Below, piece by piece: positions 45,519-56,842 of a DNA stretch of 64,000 nt. The notes below the pieces were generated by a model that ran no database searches, was not told the DNA's origin, and saw only the letters and a program-made list of their open reading frames with translations. Each line of letters opens with the position of its first letter. Positions within the stretch are counted from its first letter, which is position 1. Source of the DNA: Halomonas aestuarii (GTDB lineage Bacteria > Pseudomonadota > Gammaproteobacteria > Pseudomonadales > Halomonadaceae); NCBI RefSeq assembly GCF_001886615.1, contig NZ_CP018139.1:3348001-3412000 (forward strand), given 5' to 3'. The translations under genes were made by a program, and so were the position numbers.

Positions 45519-46678
45519 CAGCGGATATCCCCCGGTCTGAATCGCAGATTGAATTGACGGTAGTCGCGTTGCGCCGCTGCGGGCAACTGGCGAAGCTCGG
45601 CGAAGGGCGCGGCGGCCTCCACGGCCTGGATCGCGGAGCGGTCGAAGGCCCGGTCGCCACTGCTCTGACCGATGGACGCCGCGAACAGCTCCCCCGAGGG
45701 TCCCAGCCGCACCGTGACCTCGGCCGCGGCGCCCGCCGGGGCATTGGGCGGAATCACCCAGGCCTGCTCCACCGCGCGGCGCACCAGGTTGATGAAGCTG
45801 TTGGCGGCCTCGGTGGCCTGGCGGGCGTTGGCGACGTTGTCGCTCTCCCCCTCGATGGCGCGATCCAGCCCCTGGCTCGCCGCCTCGGCAGCACGGCGTG
45901 CGGCCTCCTCGGCCTGGCGCTTGCGTTCGGCTTCCGCCTCGGCCTGGCGCTTGCGTTCGGCCTCCGCCTCGGCCTGGCGCTTGCGTTCGGCTTCCGCCTC
46001 GGCCTGGCGCTGGCGATCGGCTTCCGCCTCGGCCTGGCGCTGGCGATCGGCTTCCGCCTCGGCCTGGCGCTGACGTTCGGCTTCCGCCTCGGCCTGGCGC
46101 TGACGTTCGGCTTCCGCCTCGGCCTGGCGCTGACGTTCGGCTTCCGCCTCGGCCTGGCGCTGACGTTCGGCTTCCGCCTCGGCCTGGCGCTGACGTTCGG
46201 CTTCCGCCTCGGCCTGCTGGCGTTCGGCTTCGGCCTGACGGCGACGCTCGGCCTGGGCCTCGCGCTCCCGGGCCTGCTGCTCGGCCTCGGCGGCACGGCG
46301 AGCGGCCTCCTCCTCGGCTTCCCGGCGGGCCGCCTCGCGGGCCTCGGCCTCGGCCTGGCGCTGCCGTTCGGCTTCCGCCTCGGCCTGGCGGGCGGTTTCC
46401 TCGGCGTCTGCCTGGCGAGTCGCCTCCTCCTCGGCGCGCGCCGCGGCCTCCTCCTCGGCCTGTCGGGCCGCCGCCCGGGCCCGCGCCTCCTCGGCACGCT
46501 GGGCCTGATCGGTGGTGGTCTCGGTGCTCACCAGGGTCGCCTGGACGATGTTCGTGCTCGGCGGTTCGACCTTGTCCTCGGGGAAGCGCAGCACGCTGAG
46601 CACCAGGATCGCCAGGTGCAGGCCGATGGCGAGCAGCAGCGGCAGGCCATAGCCCACGCGTCGGTCATGTCTGGCCAT
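45518..46678 (-). CDS. tolA: Tol-Pal system protein TolA with expanded repeat stalk
   Basis: TolA spans the periplasm, linking TolQR to TolB/Pal. The 386-residue protein has an N-terminal transmembrane helix ([19 protein letters not shown]), a long helical stalk (about residues 60-270) and a C-terminal TonB-like domain with [20 protein letters not shown] and [20 protein letters not shown]. The stalk contains a run of about ten 10-residue units of the type [10 protein letters not shown], encoded by 30-bp DNA repeats at 45901-46200. Gene order tolQ-tolR-tolA-tolB-pal is standard. Confidence 0.95.
   Translation of the reverse strand: MARHDRRVGYGLPLLLAIGLHLAILVLSVLRFPEDKVEPPSTNIVQATLVSTETTTDQAQRAEEARARAAARQAEEEAAARAEEEATRQADAEETARQAEAEAERQRQAEAEAREAARREAEEEAARRAAEAEQQAREREAQAERRRQAEAERQQAEAEAERQRQAEAEAERQRQAEAEAERQRQAEAEAERQRQAEAEAERQRQAEAEADRQRQAEAEADRQRQAEAEAERKRQAEAEAERKRQAEAEAERKRQAEEAARRAAEAASQGLDRAIEGESDNVANARQATEAANSFINLVRRAVEQAWVIPPNAPAGAAAEVTVRLGPSGELFAASIGQSSGDRAFDRSAIQAVEAAAPFAELRQLPAAAQRDYRQFNLRFRPGDIR
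45901..46200 (-). repeat. 30-bp in-frame tandem repeats within tolA
   Basis: Ten consecutive 30-base units lie here, the first slightly diverged. They fall into ordered sub-blocks distinguished by the last ten bases: three end TTGCGTTCGG (45901-45990), two end TGGCGATCGG (45991-46050) and five identical ones end TGACGTTCGG (46051-46200), as read on the plus strand. Each encodes ten residues of the TolA coiled-coil stalk. The block order suggests recent unit duplication by slippage or unequal crossover. Confidence 0.95.
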
Positions 46679-46687
46679 GGGCGCTCC

Positions 46688-47128
<441 letters not shown>

Positions 47129-47141
47129 GTCGGCCTCTCCC

Positions 47142-47837
47142 TCAGTCGGCGCCGGCGTCGGCCCGGCCCTGCAGGTTGCGGTGCAGGATGGAGTGGAACT
47201 CCTCGGCGAAATCCTCGTACTTGCCCAGCAGCCGGCCCGATTCGGCGGACAGCCGGTTGTAGAAGATCACCGCGGGAATGGCCGCGAAAAGGCCCATGGC
47301 GGTGGCGATCAAGGCCTCGGCGATCCAGGGCGCCACGGTGGCCAGGGTGGCCTGCTGGGCCATGGAGAGCGACTGGAAGGAGCCCATGATGCCCCAGACG
47401 GTGCCGAACAGCCCGATATAGGGGCTGGCCGAGGCGACAGTGGCCAGGAACACCAGGTGCAGGGTGAGGCGATCCTCTTCCCGGGACCAGGCCACGCGCA
47501 TGCTGCGCTGGACGCCCTCGAGGATGGCCTGGGGGCTGCGGGTCTTGGCCATCAGGCGGTTGAATTCGCGGAAGCCGGCACGGAAGACATGCTCGGCGCC
47601 CTGGGTCTCCTGCTCGGCCGGCGTCTCGCGATAGAGCTCGTTGAGGTCGACGCCGGACCAGAATCGCTCCTCGAAGCGGCGGTGGGCCTTGCGGGCGCGA
47701 CGCATCACGAAGGTGCGCTGGAAGATCACCACCCAGGACAGCAGGGAGCCGATCATCAGGATCAGCATCACCGCCTGCACCACGCCGCTGGCGTTCATGA
47801 TCAGGTGGGGTATGGACAGGGAGTCGTTCACGGGCAT
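47142..47837 (-). CDS. tolQ: Tol-Pal system protein TolQ
   Basis: Proton-channel subunit of the ExbB/TolQ/MotA type. The 231-residue protein has the first helix in AVMLILMIGSLLSWVVIFQR, a large cytoplasmic loop, and the two C-terminal helices ASASPYIGLFGTVWGIMGSF and IAEALIATAMGLFAAIPAVI. In many gammaproteobacteria ybgC lies between ruvB and tolQ; here the 40-base gap to ruvB leaves no room for it. Confidence 0.95.
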   Translation of the reverse strand: MPVNDSLSIPHLIMNASGVVQAVMLILMIGSLLSWVVIFQRTFVMRRARKAHRRFEERFWSGVDLNELYRETPAEQETQGAEHVFRAGFREFNRLMAKTRSPQAILEGVQRSMRVAWSREEDRLTLHLVFLATVASASPYIGLFGTVWGIMGSFQSLSMAQQATLATVAPWIAEALIATAMGLFAAIPAVIFYNRLSAESGRLLGKYEDFAEEFHSILHRNLQGRADAGAD

Positions 47838-47877
47838 CCTCGTCGGTCTTGGTCAGTCGTGACTGGGGAAAAGTGCG

Positions 47878-48894
47878 CTACTGGGGCGCCCGCTCGTGGG
47901 GCGCCAGGTCGAAGTGTTCCCAGGCCTGGCGGGTCACCACCCGGCCCCGGGCGGTGCGCATCATCAGACCCTGCTGGATCAGGTAGGGTTCGATGACGTC
48001 CTCGATGGTGTCGCGCTCCTCGCCGATGGCGGCCGCCAGGGAGTCGATGCCCACCGGGCCACCGTCGAACTTCTCGATCATCGCCAGCAGCAGGCGACGG
48101 TCCATGTGGTCGAGACCGTGATGGTCGACGTGCAGCATGTTCAGCGCCAGGTCGGCGATCTCGGCGTCGACCCGGCCCTCGGCACGCACCTGGGCGAAGT
48201 CGCGCACCCGGCGCAGTAGCCGGTTGGCGATGCGCGGGGTGCCCCGGGAGCGGCGGGCCACTTCCCGGGCGCCCTCGTGGTCGCTGTCGACCCCCAGCAG
48301 GCGCGCCGAGCGGGCGACGATCTCGGTCAGCTCGTCGATGCTGTAGAACTCCAGGCGCTGCACGATGCCGAAGCGGTCGCGCAGCGGCGAGGTCAGAAGG
48401 CCCGCCCGGGTGGTCGCCCCCACCAGGGTGAAGGGCGGCAGGTCGAGCTTGATCGAGCGCGCCGCCGGTCCCTCCCCGATGACGATGTCGAGCTGGAAGT
48501 CCTCCATGGCGGGATAGAGGATCTCCTCCACCACCGGCGAGAGCCGGTGGATCTCGTCGATGAAGAGCACGTCGCCAGGCTGCAGGTTGGTGAGCATGGC
48601 GGCCAGGTCCCCCGCCCGCTCCAGCACCGGCCCGGAGGTCGACTTGAGCCCCACGTCCATCTCCGCGGCGATGATGTTGGCGAGCGTCGTCTTGCCGAGC
48701 CCCGGCGGGCCGAAGACCAGAGTGTGGTCCAGGCTCTCCTCGCGGCCGCGGGCCGCGCTGATGAAGATGTCGAGCTGCTCGCGCACGCGGGGCTGACCGA
48801 TGTAGTCGGTCAACCTCTTGGGGCGAATGGCATGATCGACACTGCCTTCCCCCTCGCGGGCGTCGGCGGCGATCAGGCGATCAGACTCGAGCAT
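47878..48894 (-). CDS. ruvB: Holliday junction branch migration helicase RuvB
   Basis: AAA+ motor that drives branch migration with RuvA. The 338-residue protein has [20 protein letters not shown], Walker [10 protein letters not shown], Walker [12 protein letters not shown], sensor [20 protein letters not shown], and a C-terminal winged helix with [13 protein letters not shown]. The ATG at 48894 ([10 protein letters not shown]) is preferred over a GTG three codons upstream. It follows ruvA by 44 bases. Confidence 0.96.
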   Translation of the reverse strand: MLESDRLIAADAREGEGSVDHAIRPKRLTDYIGQPRVREQLDIFISAARGREESLDHTLVFGPPGLGKTTLANIIAAEMDVGLKSTSGPVLERAGDLAAMLTNLQPGDVLFIDEIHRLSPVVEEILYPAMEDFQLDIVIGEGPAARSIKLDLPPFTLVGATTRAGLLTSPLRDRFGIVQRLEFYSIDELTEIVARSARLLGVDSDHEGAREVARRSRGTPRIANRLLRRVRDFAQVRAEGRVDAEIADLALNMLHVDHHGLDHMDRRLLLAMIEKFDGGPVGIDSLAAAIGEERDTIEDVIEPYLIQQGLMMRTARGRVVTRQAWEHFDLAPHERAPQ

Positions 48895-48938
48895 GGCGGC
48901 CACCCGGCGTCAGGTTGAAGGGTTGCGGCGACATCGGC

Positions 48939-49553
48939 TCATCCCGCCAGGCGGCGACTCAGCGCCGCCTTGATCAAGGCCTCGGTGGACTCGGCGTCCT
49001 CGAGGCCGACCAGCATGCGCGACGCCTCGGCGGGCTTGTAGCCGAGGCTGACCAGGGCCGCCTCCGCGTCGGCGACGGGATCAGCCGGGCCGGTCGACAC
49101 GGTCCCGGTCGCGCCCTCCCCGCCGATGGGCAGCTCGCCCGGCTGCTCCCAGTGGGGGAAGCGATCGCGCATCTCGATGATCAGCCGCTCGGCGGTCTTC
49201 TTCCCCACGCCGGGCAGCCGGGTCAGCGCCTTGACGTCGTCGTCCATCACGCAGCGCACGAAGGCGTCCTCATCCATGCCGGAGAGGATGCCGAGGGCCA
49301 GCTTCGGACCGATGCCGTTGACCTTGATCAGGGCGCGGAACAGGGCACGCTCCTGCTCGCGGGCGAAGCCGTAGAGCAGGTGGGCATCGTCGCGGATGGT
49401 CAGGTGGGTATAGAGCGATACCGGCTCGCCGGTGCCGGGCATGGCCACCAGGGTGGTCATGGAGGCCTCCAGTTCATAGCCGACGCCGGCCACGTCCACC
49501 ACCAGCCAGGGTGGCTGTTTCTCGAGCAGGGTGCCTCGCAGGCGTCCTATCAT
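48939..49553 (-). CDS. ruvA: Holliday junction branch migration protein RuvA
   Basis: Junction-binding tetramer subunit. The 204-residue protein has [20 protein letters not shown], two helix-hairpin-helix motifs ([15 protein letters not shown] and [20 protein letters not shown]), the acidic pin region and the C-terminal RuvB-binding domain [17 protein letters not shown] promoter candidate is visible in the 141-base gap after ruvC. Confidence 0.96.
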   Translation of the reverse strand: MIGRLRGTLLEKQPPWLVVDVAGVGYELEASMTTLVAMPGTGEPVSLYTHLTIRDDAHLLYGFAREQERALFRALIKVNGIGPKLALGILSGMDEDAFVRCVMDDDVKALTRLPGVGKKTAERLIIEMRDRFPHWEQPGELPIGGEGATGTVSTGPADPVADAEAALVSLGYKPAEASRMLVGLEDAESTEALIKAALSRRLAG

Positions 49554-49612
49554 GGAAATTCGCTGTCCCTTGGGTTGGAGTCCTTCGCGGCCAGAGGGGC
49601 CGTCACCGAGCC

Positions 49613-49641
49613 ACTATACTGTTCGTCCGGGCGGCTTGCCA
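49613..49641 (-). promoter_or_regulatory. Internal promoter candidate for ruvAB
   Basis: On the minus strand TGGCAA (49636-49641), 17 bases and TATAGT (49613-49618), about 60 bases before ruvA. An interrupted inverted repeat CTGTTC (49619-49624) / GAACAG (49650-49655), with an inner CGGGC/GCCCG pair, overlaps it. No recognisable LexA box was found. Confidence 0.4.
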
Positions 49642-49694
49642 GCCCGCGAGAACAGCGTTCGACAATCCCTGGGCGTCGCGACATGGCGACAGCC

Positions 49695-50234
49695 TCAGGG
49701 ACGAAAATCCCGCCAGCCACTCCCCTTCCGGCGGCTCGCGTGGCCCCCGTAGCTGCCCTGGCTGAGCAGCCCCAGGCGGGCGTGGGCATGGGTGAGCGCG
49801 ATGGCCAGGGCATCGGCGGCGTCGGCCTGGGGCGTGGCCGAGAGCCCCAGGATGGCCGTCACCATGTGCTGCACCTGGGCCTTGTCGGCGCTCCCCCCGC
49901 CGGTGACCGCCTGCTTGATCTGCCGCGGGCCGTACTCGCTGACCGGCAGGCCGTGGTTGGCGGCGCAGACGATCGCCGACCCGCGGGCCTGGCCGAGCTT
50001 GAGGGCGGAGTCGGCATTCTTCGACATGAACACCTGCTCGATGGCGAACTCGCCGGGCGCATGCACGGCGATCAGCTCGCTGACCCCGGCATAGACCTGG
50101 GCCAGGCGCTGGGCCAGGTCGTCGGCCTGGATGCGGATGCAGCCGCTGGCCACGTAGCGCGGCGTGGGGGTGCTGACGTCCAGCACCCCGTAGCCGGTGA
50201 TCCGCGACCCGGGATCGATGCCCAGGATCAGCAT
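49695..50234 (-). CDS. ruvC: Crossover junction endodeoxyribonuclease RuvC
   Basis: Holliday junction resolvase. The 179-residue protein has the catalytic acids in [39 protein letters not shown], and [17 protein letters not shown]. It follows yebC by 9 bases and is separated from ruvA by 141 bases. Confidence 0.96.
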   Translation of the reverse strand: MLILGIDPGSRITGYGVLDVSTPTPRYVASGCIRIQADDLAQRLAQVYAGVSELIAVHAPGEFAIEQVFMSKNADSALKLGQARGSAIVCAANHGLPVSEYGPRQIKQAVTGGGSADKAQVQHMVTAILGLSATPQADAADALAIALTHAHARLGLLSQGSYGGHASRRKGSGWRDFRP

Positions 50235-50243
50235 CCGGACGGC

Positions 50244-50993
50244 TCAGTCGAGCTGGTCGAGGACATCGTCGTCGAACTCCGCGTTGGTGTAGACGTTCTG
50301 GACATCATCCAGGTCCTCGAGCATGTCGATCAAATTGACCACCTTGCGGGCCAGTTCCACCTCGGCGACGGGCGTGTAGCTGTCCGGGTACAGGCCGACG
50401 TCGCTGACCTCCGGCTCGATGCCCGCCGCCAACAGGGCATCCTTGACCCGGCCGAAGGATTCCGGCGTGGTGATGACCTCCAGGCCGCCCCCCTCGAGGG
50501 CCTGGATGTCCTCGGGCTCGGCCGCCAGCGTCGCCTCCATGGCGGCCTCCTCGGTCACGTCCTCGGGGAGCTGCAGTCGCCCCTGCTTGTGAAACATGAA
50601 GGCCACCGAGCCGCTGGTCCCCAGGTTGCCCCCATGCTTGTTGAAGGCGTGTCGCACCTCGGAGACAGTCCGGTTGCGGTTGTCGGTCATGCACTCCACG
50701 AGCATGGCCACGCCTTCCGGCCCGTAGCCCTCGTAGACGATCTCCTCCATCTCGTCGGCCTCGGCATGGCCGGCACCGCGATCGACCGCCCGCTGGATGG
50801 TGTCCTTGGTCATGTTGCTGCCCAGTGCCTTGTCGATGGCGGCGCGCAGGCGCGGGTTGTCGGCGGGATCGCCCCCGCCCTGGCGCGCCGCCACCGTGAG
50901 CTCGCGGATCAGCTTGCTGAAGATCTTGCCACGCTTGGCATCCTGGGCCGCCTTGCGGTGCTTGATGTTGGCCCATTTGCTGTGTCCAGCCAT
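50244..50993 (-). CDS. yebC: YebC/PmpR family transcriptional regulator
   Basis: A 249-residue YebC-family protein, known as DNA-binding regulators and, in some members, factors that relieve ribosome stalling. It starts [20 protein letters not shown], followed by [20 protein letters not shown] and [20 protein letters not shown], and has an acidic C-terminus. The position upstream of ruvC is conserved in gammaproteobacteria. Confidence 0.96.
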   Translation of the reverse strand: MAGHSKWANIKHRKAAQDAKRGKIFSKLIRELTVAARQGGGDPADNPRLRAAIDKALGSNMTKDTIQRAVDRGAGHAEADEMEEIVYEGYGPEGVAMLVECMTDNRNRTVSEVRHAFNKHGGNLGTSGSVAFMFHKQGRLQLPEDVTEEAAMEATLAAEPEDIQALEGGGLEVITTPESFGRVKDALLAAGIEPEVSDVGLYPDSYTPVAEVELARKVVNLIDMLEDLDDVQNVYTNAEFDDDVLDQLD

Positions 50994-51018
50994 TCACCTC
51001 TCCTTGCCGTGGACATGA

Positions 51019-51042
51019 CACCGGCGCCCTGGGGCGCCGGTG
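51019..51042 (-). terminator. Stem-loop between aspS and yebC
   Basis: A perfect 10-bp stem CACCGGCGCC / GGCGCCGGTG with a CTGG loop, 27 bases beyond the aspS stop. There is no T-tract; possibly a partial terminator or mRNA-processing structure within a long transcript. Confidence 0.5.
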
Positions 51043-51069
51043 AGATGGTGCGGGGTCGGGATGCGAGGC

Positions 51070-52851
<1,782 letters not shown>

Positions 52852-52902
52852 GTCGTATCCTGTTCCGTTGCATGAAATGGTGAAAGAGGCGGCGCGGGCG
52901 GC

Positions 52903-53202
52903 TCAGGCGACCGCCCCGTCCTTGCCGGGGGTCGCGGCGGGCTTGCTGCTGTCGGCCTTGCCGCCCTCGCTGCTGGCGGGCTTGCCCCCCTCGCCGCCGC
53001 CGGCCAGGTTCTTCTTGCTGCCGGTCTTGAAGTCGGTCTCGTACCAGCCGCCGCCGGCCAGGCGGAAGCCCGCCGCGGACACCAGGCGGTTGAGCTCGGC
53101 CGCCTGGCAGGCCGGGCAGTCCGTCAGCGGCTCGGCGCTGATCTTCTGAAGCTTCTCCAGGCGGTGGCCGCAGGCCTTGCACTCGTATTCGTAGATGGGC
53201 AT
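52903..53202 (-). CDS. FmdB-family zinc ribbon protein with disordered tail
   Basis: A 99-residue protein with the FmdB regulatory-protein zinc ribbon: MPIYEYECKACGH and DCPACQ provide four Cys ligands, and SAAGFRLAGGGWYETDFKTG is the conserved segment that follows. The last 35 residues are a G/K/S/A/P-rich low-complexity tail. Function of the family is not settled. It precedes aspS by 51 bases, a common arrangement in gammaproteobacteria. Confidence 0.88.
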   Translation of the reverse strand: MPIYEYECKACGHRLEKLQKISAEPLTDCPACQAAELNRLVSAAGFRLAGGGWYETDFKTGSKKNLAGGGEGGKPASSEGGKADSSKPAATPGKDGAVA

Positions 53203-53284
53203 GGTTTGATCACTCCCGATGGTCTGACATCACCCATGGATCAAGCGCGGCCAGGGCATCCGCCGCGTCACGCTTCCGTTATGC

Positions 53285-53313
53285 GATATAGGGCCGGCCC
53301 GCGGATTATCCAA
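53285..53313 (-). promoter_or_regulatory. Promoter candidate for fmdB-aspS
   Basis: On the minus strand TTGGAT (53308-53313), a 17-base spacer and TATATC (53285-53290), about 83 bases before the fmdB-type start. The spacing is ideal; the hexamers match 3/6 and 4/6. Confidence 0.4.
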
Positions 53314-53414
53314 GCCTGCCTTGAAAGCCGGCTATTATAGCCTGTCGCGCCGTGCCAGGCCCAGCCCCGGCACGGCCTGTCATCCGTCGCGCCTGCATCG
53401 ACAAGGAAAATCCA

Positions 53415-54350
53415 ATGAAAGCCGTCATTCTCGACGCCGCCAGCCTGGGGCCAGACATCGATCTGACCGCGATCCGCCAGCACCTCGACGCCCTGGACGT
53501 GCATGACCAGAGCACCCGCGAGCAGGCCGCCGAGCGGCTTGCCGGCGCCGAGGTCGCCATCGTCAACAAGGTGGTGCTCGACGCCGACACCCTGAAGGCC
53601 CTCCCCGGGTTGAAGCTGATCTGCGTGCTGGCCACCGGCACCAACAACATCGACATGGCCGCCGCCGAGCGCCTGGGCATCGAGGTGCGCAACGTCACCG
53701 CCTACGGCACCGCCAGCGTGGCCCAGCACACCCTGATGCTGATGCTCGCCCTGGCCACCCGCCTGCCCCGCTACCAGCATGACGTGGCCGAGGGTCGCTG
53801 GGCCGAGAGCCCCTTCTTCTGCCTGATGGACCACACCACCCTGCAGCTCGAGGGCAAGCGCCTGGTGATCGTCGGCCAGGGGGAGCTGGGCTCGAAGGTG
53901 GCCCGCCTCGCCCAGGCCTTCGGCATGCATGTCGACTTCGCGGCCCGCCCGGGCAACGAGGCACACGACAGCCGGCCGGGCCTGCGCGAGCTCGCCCCCG
54001 AGGCGGACGTGATCAGCCTGCACTGCCCGCTCACCGAGGCCACCCGCCACCTGGTCGACGCCGCCCTGCTGGCCACCCTCAAGCCCGGCGCCCTGCTGAT
54101 CAACTGTGCCCGGGGCGGGATCATCGACGAACAGGCGGCCCTGGCGGCGCTGCGCGAGGGACGCCTCGGGGGGCTCGGGGTCGACGTCCTGCCCAGCGAG
54201 CCGCCTCGTGACGGACACCCGCTGCTCGATGCCCTGGAGGAGCCGCTCAACCTGATCGTCACGCCCCACAACGCCTGGATCACGCCCGAGGCACGCCAGC
54301 GCATCGTGAGCCTGACCGCCGACAACCTGAGCCACTGGCAAGCCGACTGA
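53415..54350 (+). CDS. D-2-hydroxyacid dehydrogenase (glycerate/hydroxypyruvate reductase-like)
   Basis: A 311-residue NAD(P)-dependent D-2-hydroxyacid dehydrogenase. It has the substrate strand LICVLATGTNNIDMAAAERL, the cofactor loop LVIVGQGELGSKVARLAQAF, the catalytic Arg in NCARGGIIDEQAAL, the acidic partner in VLPSEPPRD and the catalytic His in VTPHNAWITPEAR. Closest in style to glycerate dehydrogenase HprA. The ATG at 53415 has an AAGGAAAA site. It begins a three-gene operon with a PfkB kinase and a nucleoside hydrolase. Confidence 0.88.
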   Translation: MKAVILDAASLGPDIDLTAIRQHLDALDVHDQSTREQAAERLAGAEVAIVNKVVLDADTLKALPGLKLICVLATGTNNIDMAAAERLGIEVRNVTAYGTASVAQHTLMLMLALATRLPRYQHDVAEGRWAESPFFCLMDHTTLQLEGKRLVIVGQGELGSKVARLAQAFGMHVDFAARPGNEAHDSRPGLRELAPEADVISLHCPLTEATRHLVDAALLATLKPGALLINCARGGIIDEQAALAALREGRLGGLGVDVLPSEPPRDGHPLLDALEEPLNLIVTPHNAWITPEARQRIVSLTADNLSHWQAD

Positions 54351-54365
54351 TACCGGGAAGACGAC

Positions 54366-55274
54366 ATGCTGCACAATTTCGGGTCCATCAACCTCGATCA
54401 CTTCTATCGCGTGAGCCACCTGGTGCGCCCCGGCGAGACCCTGGCCAGCCGCGACTATCGCGTCGGGCTCGGCGGCAAGGGCGCCAACCAGTCGCTGGCC
54501 ATGGCCCGCGCCGGGGGCCGGGTCAGCCACTGGGGTCGCCTCCACCACCAGGACGCCTGGGCCAGGGAGCTGCTCGGCCAGGCCGGGGTGGAGGTCGCCG
54601 GCGTCACGCTGGTGGACGCCCCGAGCGGGCACGCGATCATCCAGGTGGACGACCACGGCGAGAACGCCATCATCCTCTTCCCCGGGGCCAATCACGGCTT
54701 CGACGAGGCGGACCTGGAGGCACGGCTGGCCGCGACGCGCCCCGGCGACTGGCTGCTGGCCCAGAACGAGACCAACGCCCTGCCCCAGGTGCTGGAGCAG
54801 GCCGCGGAGCGGGGGCTTCACGTCGCCTTCAACCCGGCACCCATGGGCGCCGAGGTCATGAGCCTGCCCCTGGAGCGCTGCGCGCTGCTCTTCGTCAACC
54901 GCGGCGAGGCCGCCTGGCTCGCCGGCGTCGACGAGGCGGCCGCCCCCGAGGCGCTGCTGGAGGGCCTGGCCCGACGCCTGCCGGAGACCGATACCGTGCT
55001 GACCCTGGGCGGCGAGGGCGCCTGGTTCCAGGGCGGCGGGCAGCGCCACTTCCAGCCGGCCCTGTCGGTGACCCCGCGCGACACCACCGCCGCCGGCGAC
55101 ACCTTCATCGGCTACTACCTGGCGGCGCTCCAGGAGGGGCAAGGCGTCACCGACTGCCTGACCCTCGCCGCCACGGCCGCCGCCCTGGGCGTTCAGGTCG
55201 AGGGTGCCGCCGAGAGCATTCCCCCCCGCGACGAGGTCGAGCGCGCCCTGCGCGACGGTCCCGTCACCCGCTGA
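54366..55274 (+). CDS. PfkB-family carbohydrate kinase (ribokinase-like)
   Basis: A 302-residue sugar kinase: NFGSINLDHFYRVSHLVRPG, the first PfkB signature VGLGGKGANQSLAMARAGG, and the second signature RDTTAAGDTFIGYYLAALQE with the catalytic Asp. The length and motifs match ribokinase. Fifteen bases separate it from the upstream dehydrogenase gene and a nucleoside hydrolase follows, so it probably phosphorylates ribose released from nucleosides. Confidence 0.9.
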   Translation: MLHNFGSINLDHFYRVSHLVRPGETLASRDYRVGLGGKGANQSLAMARAGGRVSHWGRLHHQDAWARELLGQAGVEVAGVTLVDAPSGHAIIQVDDHGENAIILFPGANHGFDEADLEARLAATRPGDWLLAQNETNALPQVLEQAAERGLHVAFNPAPMGAEVMSLPLERCALLFVNRGEAAWLAGVDEAAAPEALLEGLARRLPETDTVLTLGGEGAWFQGGGQRHFQPALSVTPRDTTAAGDTFIGYYLAALQEGQGVTDCLTLAATAAALGVQVEGAAESIPPRDEVERALRDGPVTR

Positions 55275-55329
55275 CCCGTCCGCCCCCGATGCCGCTGATG
55301 CATTTGTATTCAAGGAAAGGAGCCACACC

Positions 55330-56271
55330 GTGTCGCATCCGATCATCTTCGATACCGACCCGGGCGTCGACGACGCCCAGGCCATCGCCATCGCCCTGCG
55401 CCATCCCGAGATCGACCTGCTGGGCCTGACCACCACCTACGGCAACGTCGACGTGGAGACGGCCACCCACAATGCCCTGCTGCTGTCAGAGCTGGCCGGA
55501 CGGGAGATCCCCGTCGCCCAGGGGGCCGCGGGGCCGATGGTCAAGGACCGCCATCCGCCGCCCGCCCACATCCATGGCGCCAACGGCCTGGGGGACATCG
55601 CGCTGCCGCCGGTCAAGGGCAAGGCCGAGGCGGTCAGCGCCCCGCAGTTCATCGTCGACACGGTGAATGCACGCCCCGGCGAGGTCACCCTGGTCGCCGT
55701 CGGCCCGGTGGGGAACCTGGCCGCGGCCCTGCAGCTGGATCCGGGCATCATCGACCGGGTCAAGCGCGTGGTGATCATGGGTGGCTCGATCCGCGAGGGC
55801 GGCAACGTCACCCCGGTGGCCGAGGCCAACATGTTCAATGATCCGGACGCCGCGGCCCGGGTGCTGACCGCCGGCTGGCCGCTGACCCTGGTCGGCCTGG
55901 ACGTCACCCACCGATGCGTGCTCACCGATGCGCACATGACCCGCATCGAGGCCGGCCAGGGGGAGCTCGGCAAGGTGCTGGCGGGGAGCTTCGCCTTCTA
56001 CCGGGACTTCTACCGCGAATTCCTCGGCATCGACGGCTGCTGCCCCCATGACAGCTGTGCCCTGGCCTGGCTGCTGCGCCCGGAACTCTTCACCACGGCC
56101 CGCGGCCACCTGACCGTGGCGACCGCCGGCGATGCCGAGGGCCAGACCATCTTCGCCCCCGAGGGTCGCGGCTTCATCGAGTCGCGCTGGTCGCGCACCC
56201 CGCTGGTGGAGGTCTGCCTGGGCGTCGACGGGGACGCCGTCAGCGAGTGGATCGCCGACACCCTGGCCTGA
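55330..56271 (+). CDS. Nucleoside hydrolase (IUNH family)
   Basis: A 313-residue nucleoside N-ribohydrolase that splits nucleosides into base and ribose. It has the calcium-binding signature PIIFDTDPGVDDAQAIAIAL, VAVGPVGNLAAALQLDPGII, VVIMGGSIREGGNVTPVAEA with NMFNDPDAA, and CPHDSCALAWLL carrying the fourth ligand region. The GTG at 55330 is selected because AAAGGAG precedes it at ideal spacing and the family begins PIIFDTDPG. Last gene of the operon, followed by a terminator. Confidence 0.93.
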   Translation: MSHPIIFDTDPGVDDAQAIAIALRHPEIDLLGLTTTYGNVDVETATHNALLLSELAGREIPVAQGAAGPMVKDRHPPPAHIHGANGLGDIALPPVKGKAEAVSAPQFIVDTVNARPGEVTLVAVGPVGNLAAALQLDPGIIDRVKRVVIMGGSIREGGNVTPVAEANMFNDPDAAARVLTAGWPLTLVGLDVTHRCVLTDAHMTRIEAGQGELGKVLAGSFAFYRDFYREFLGIDGCCPHDSCALAWLLRPELFTTARGHLTVATAGDAEGQTIFAPEGRGFIESRWSRTPLVEVCLGVDGDAVSEWIADTLA

Positions 56272-56306
56272 TCCCTCCGGCCTCCCCGCACGGGGCAGGC
56301 AGTGAG

Positions 56307-56333
56307 CCGACGCCGGCCTTCCGGCGTCGGTTT
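56307..56333 (+). terminator. Intrinsic terminator after the nucleoside hydrolase operon
   Basis: A perfect 10-bp stem CCGACGCCGG / CCGGCGTCGG with a CCTT loop followed by TTTCT, 35 bases after the stop. It lies between convergent genes. Confidence 0.85.
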
Positions 56334-56356
56334 CTGGTACATATCGCCCCGGCGGG

Positions 56357-56629
56357 CTAGGCGGTGCGGAAACCGTCCGGGACGTGGGTCTCGATCACCT
56401 CGAACTCCACGTGGGTGACCCGAGCCCCGTCCGGCCCCTTCCAGAGCCACTCGGCGAGCCGCTTGACCGCCTCGCGCTCGCCGCACATCAGCACCTCCAC
56501 CCGGCCGTCCGGCAGGTTAATCGCATGGCCGGTGATCCCGGCCTTGAGGGCCTGCTCCTGGGCCGCCCGGCGGTACCAGACGCCCTGCACCTTGCCGGTC
56601 ACCAGCGCCTTCGCGCAGCACGTGTCCAT
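56357..56629 (-). CDS. acyP: Acylphosphatase
   Basis: A 90-residue acylphosphatase that hydrolyses carboxyl-phosphate bonds. The catalytic Arg lies in VTGKVQGVWYRRAAQEQALK and the Asn in GHAINLPDGRVEVLMCG. The ATG at 56629 is six bases after AGGAG; an ATG two codons earlier abuts that site and is unlikely. It is a short stand-alone gene convergent with the nucleoside hydrolase. Confidence 0.93.
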   Translation of the reverse strand: MDTCCAKALVTGKVQGVWYRRAAQEQALKAGITGHAINLPDGRVEVLMCGEREAVKRLAEWLWKGPDGARVTHVEFEVIETHVPDGFRTA

Positions 56630-56842
56630 GGCCATCTCCTGATCATCGCGAACGGTGTCGCCCTCCTTTCTACCAGCACGGTCGCCCTGGCGACCAGTCC
56701 CTCGCCACTTCCCGTCAGGAGGCCGATGCCCTAATCTTGTCGGTATCCCCGGACGCTTCACGGCCACAAGCCGGCCGCGGCCGAGGATCGCCCTACCCGG
56801 GCAGACTCCAACACAAGAATCATCCTCACGAGGGACTACGCC

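Noticed and set aside
45901..46200. Possible CRISPR-like array
   Set aside because: Units are directly adjacent with no spacers, length is a multiple of three, and the array is in frame within tolA.
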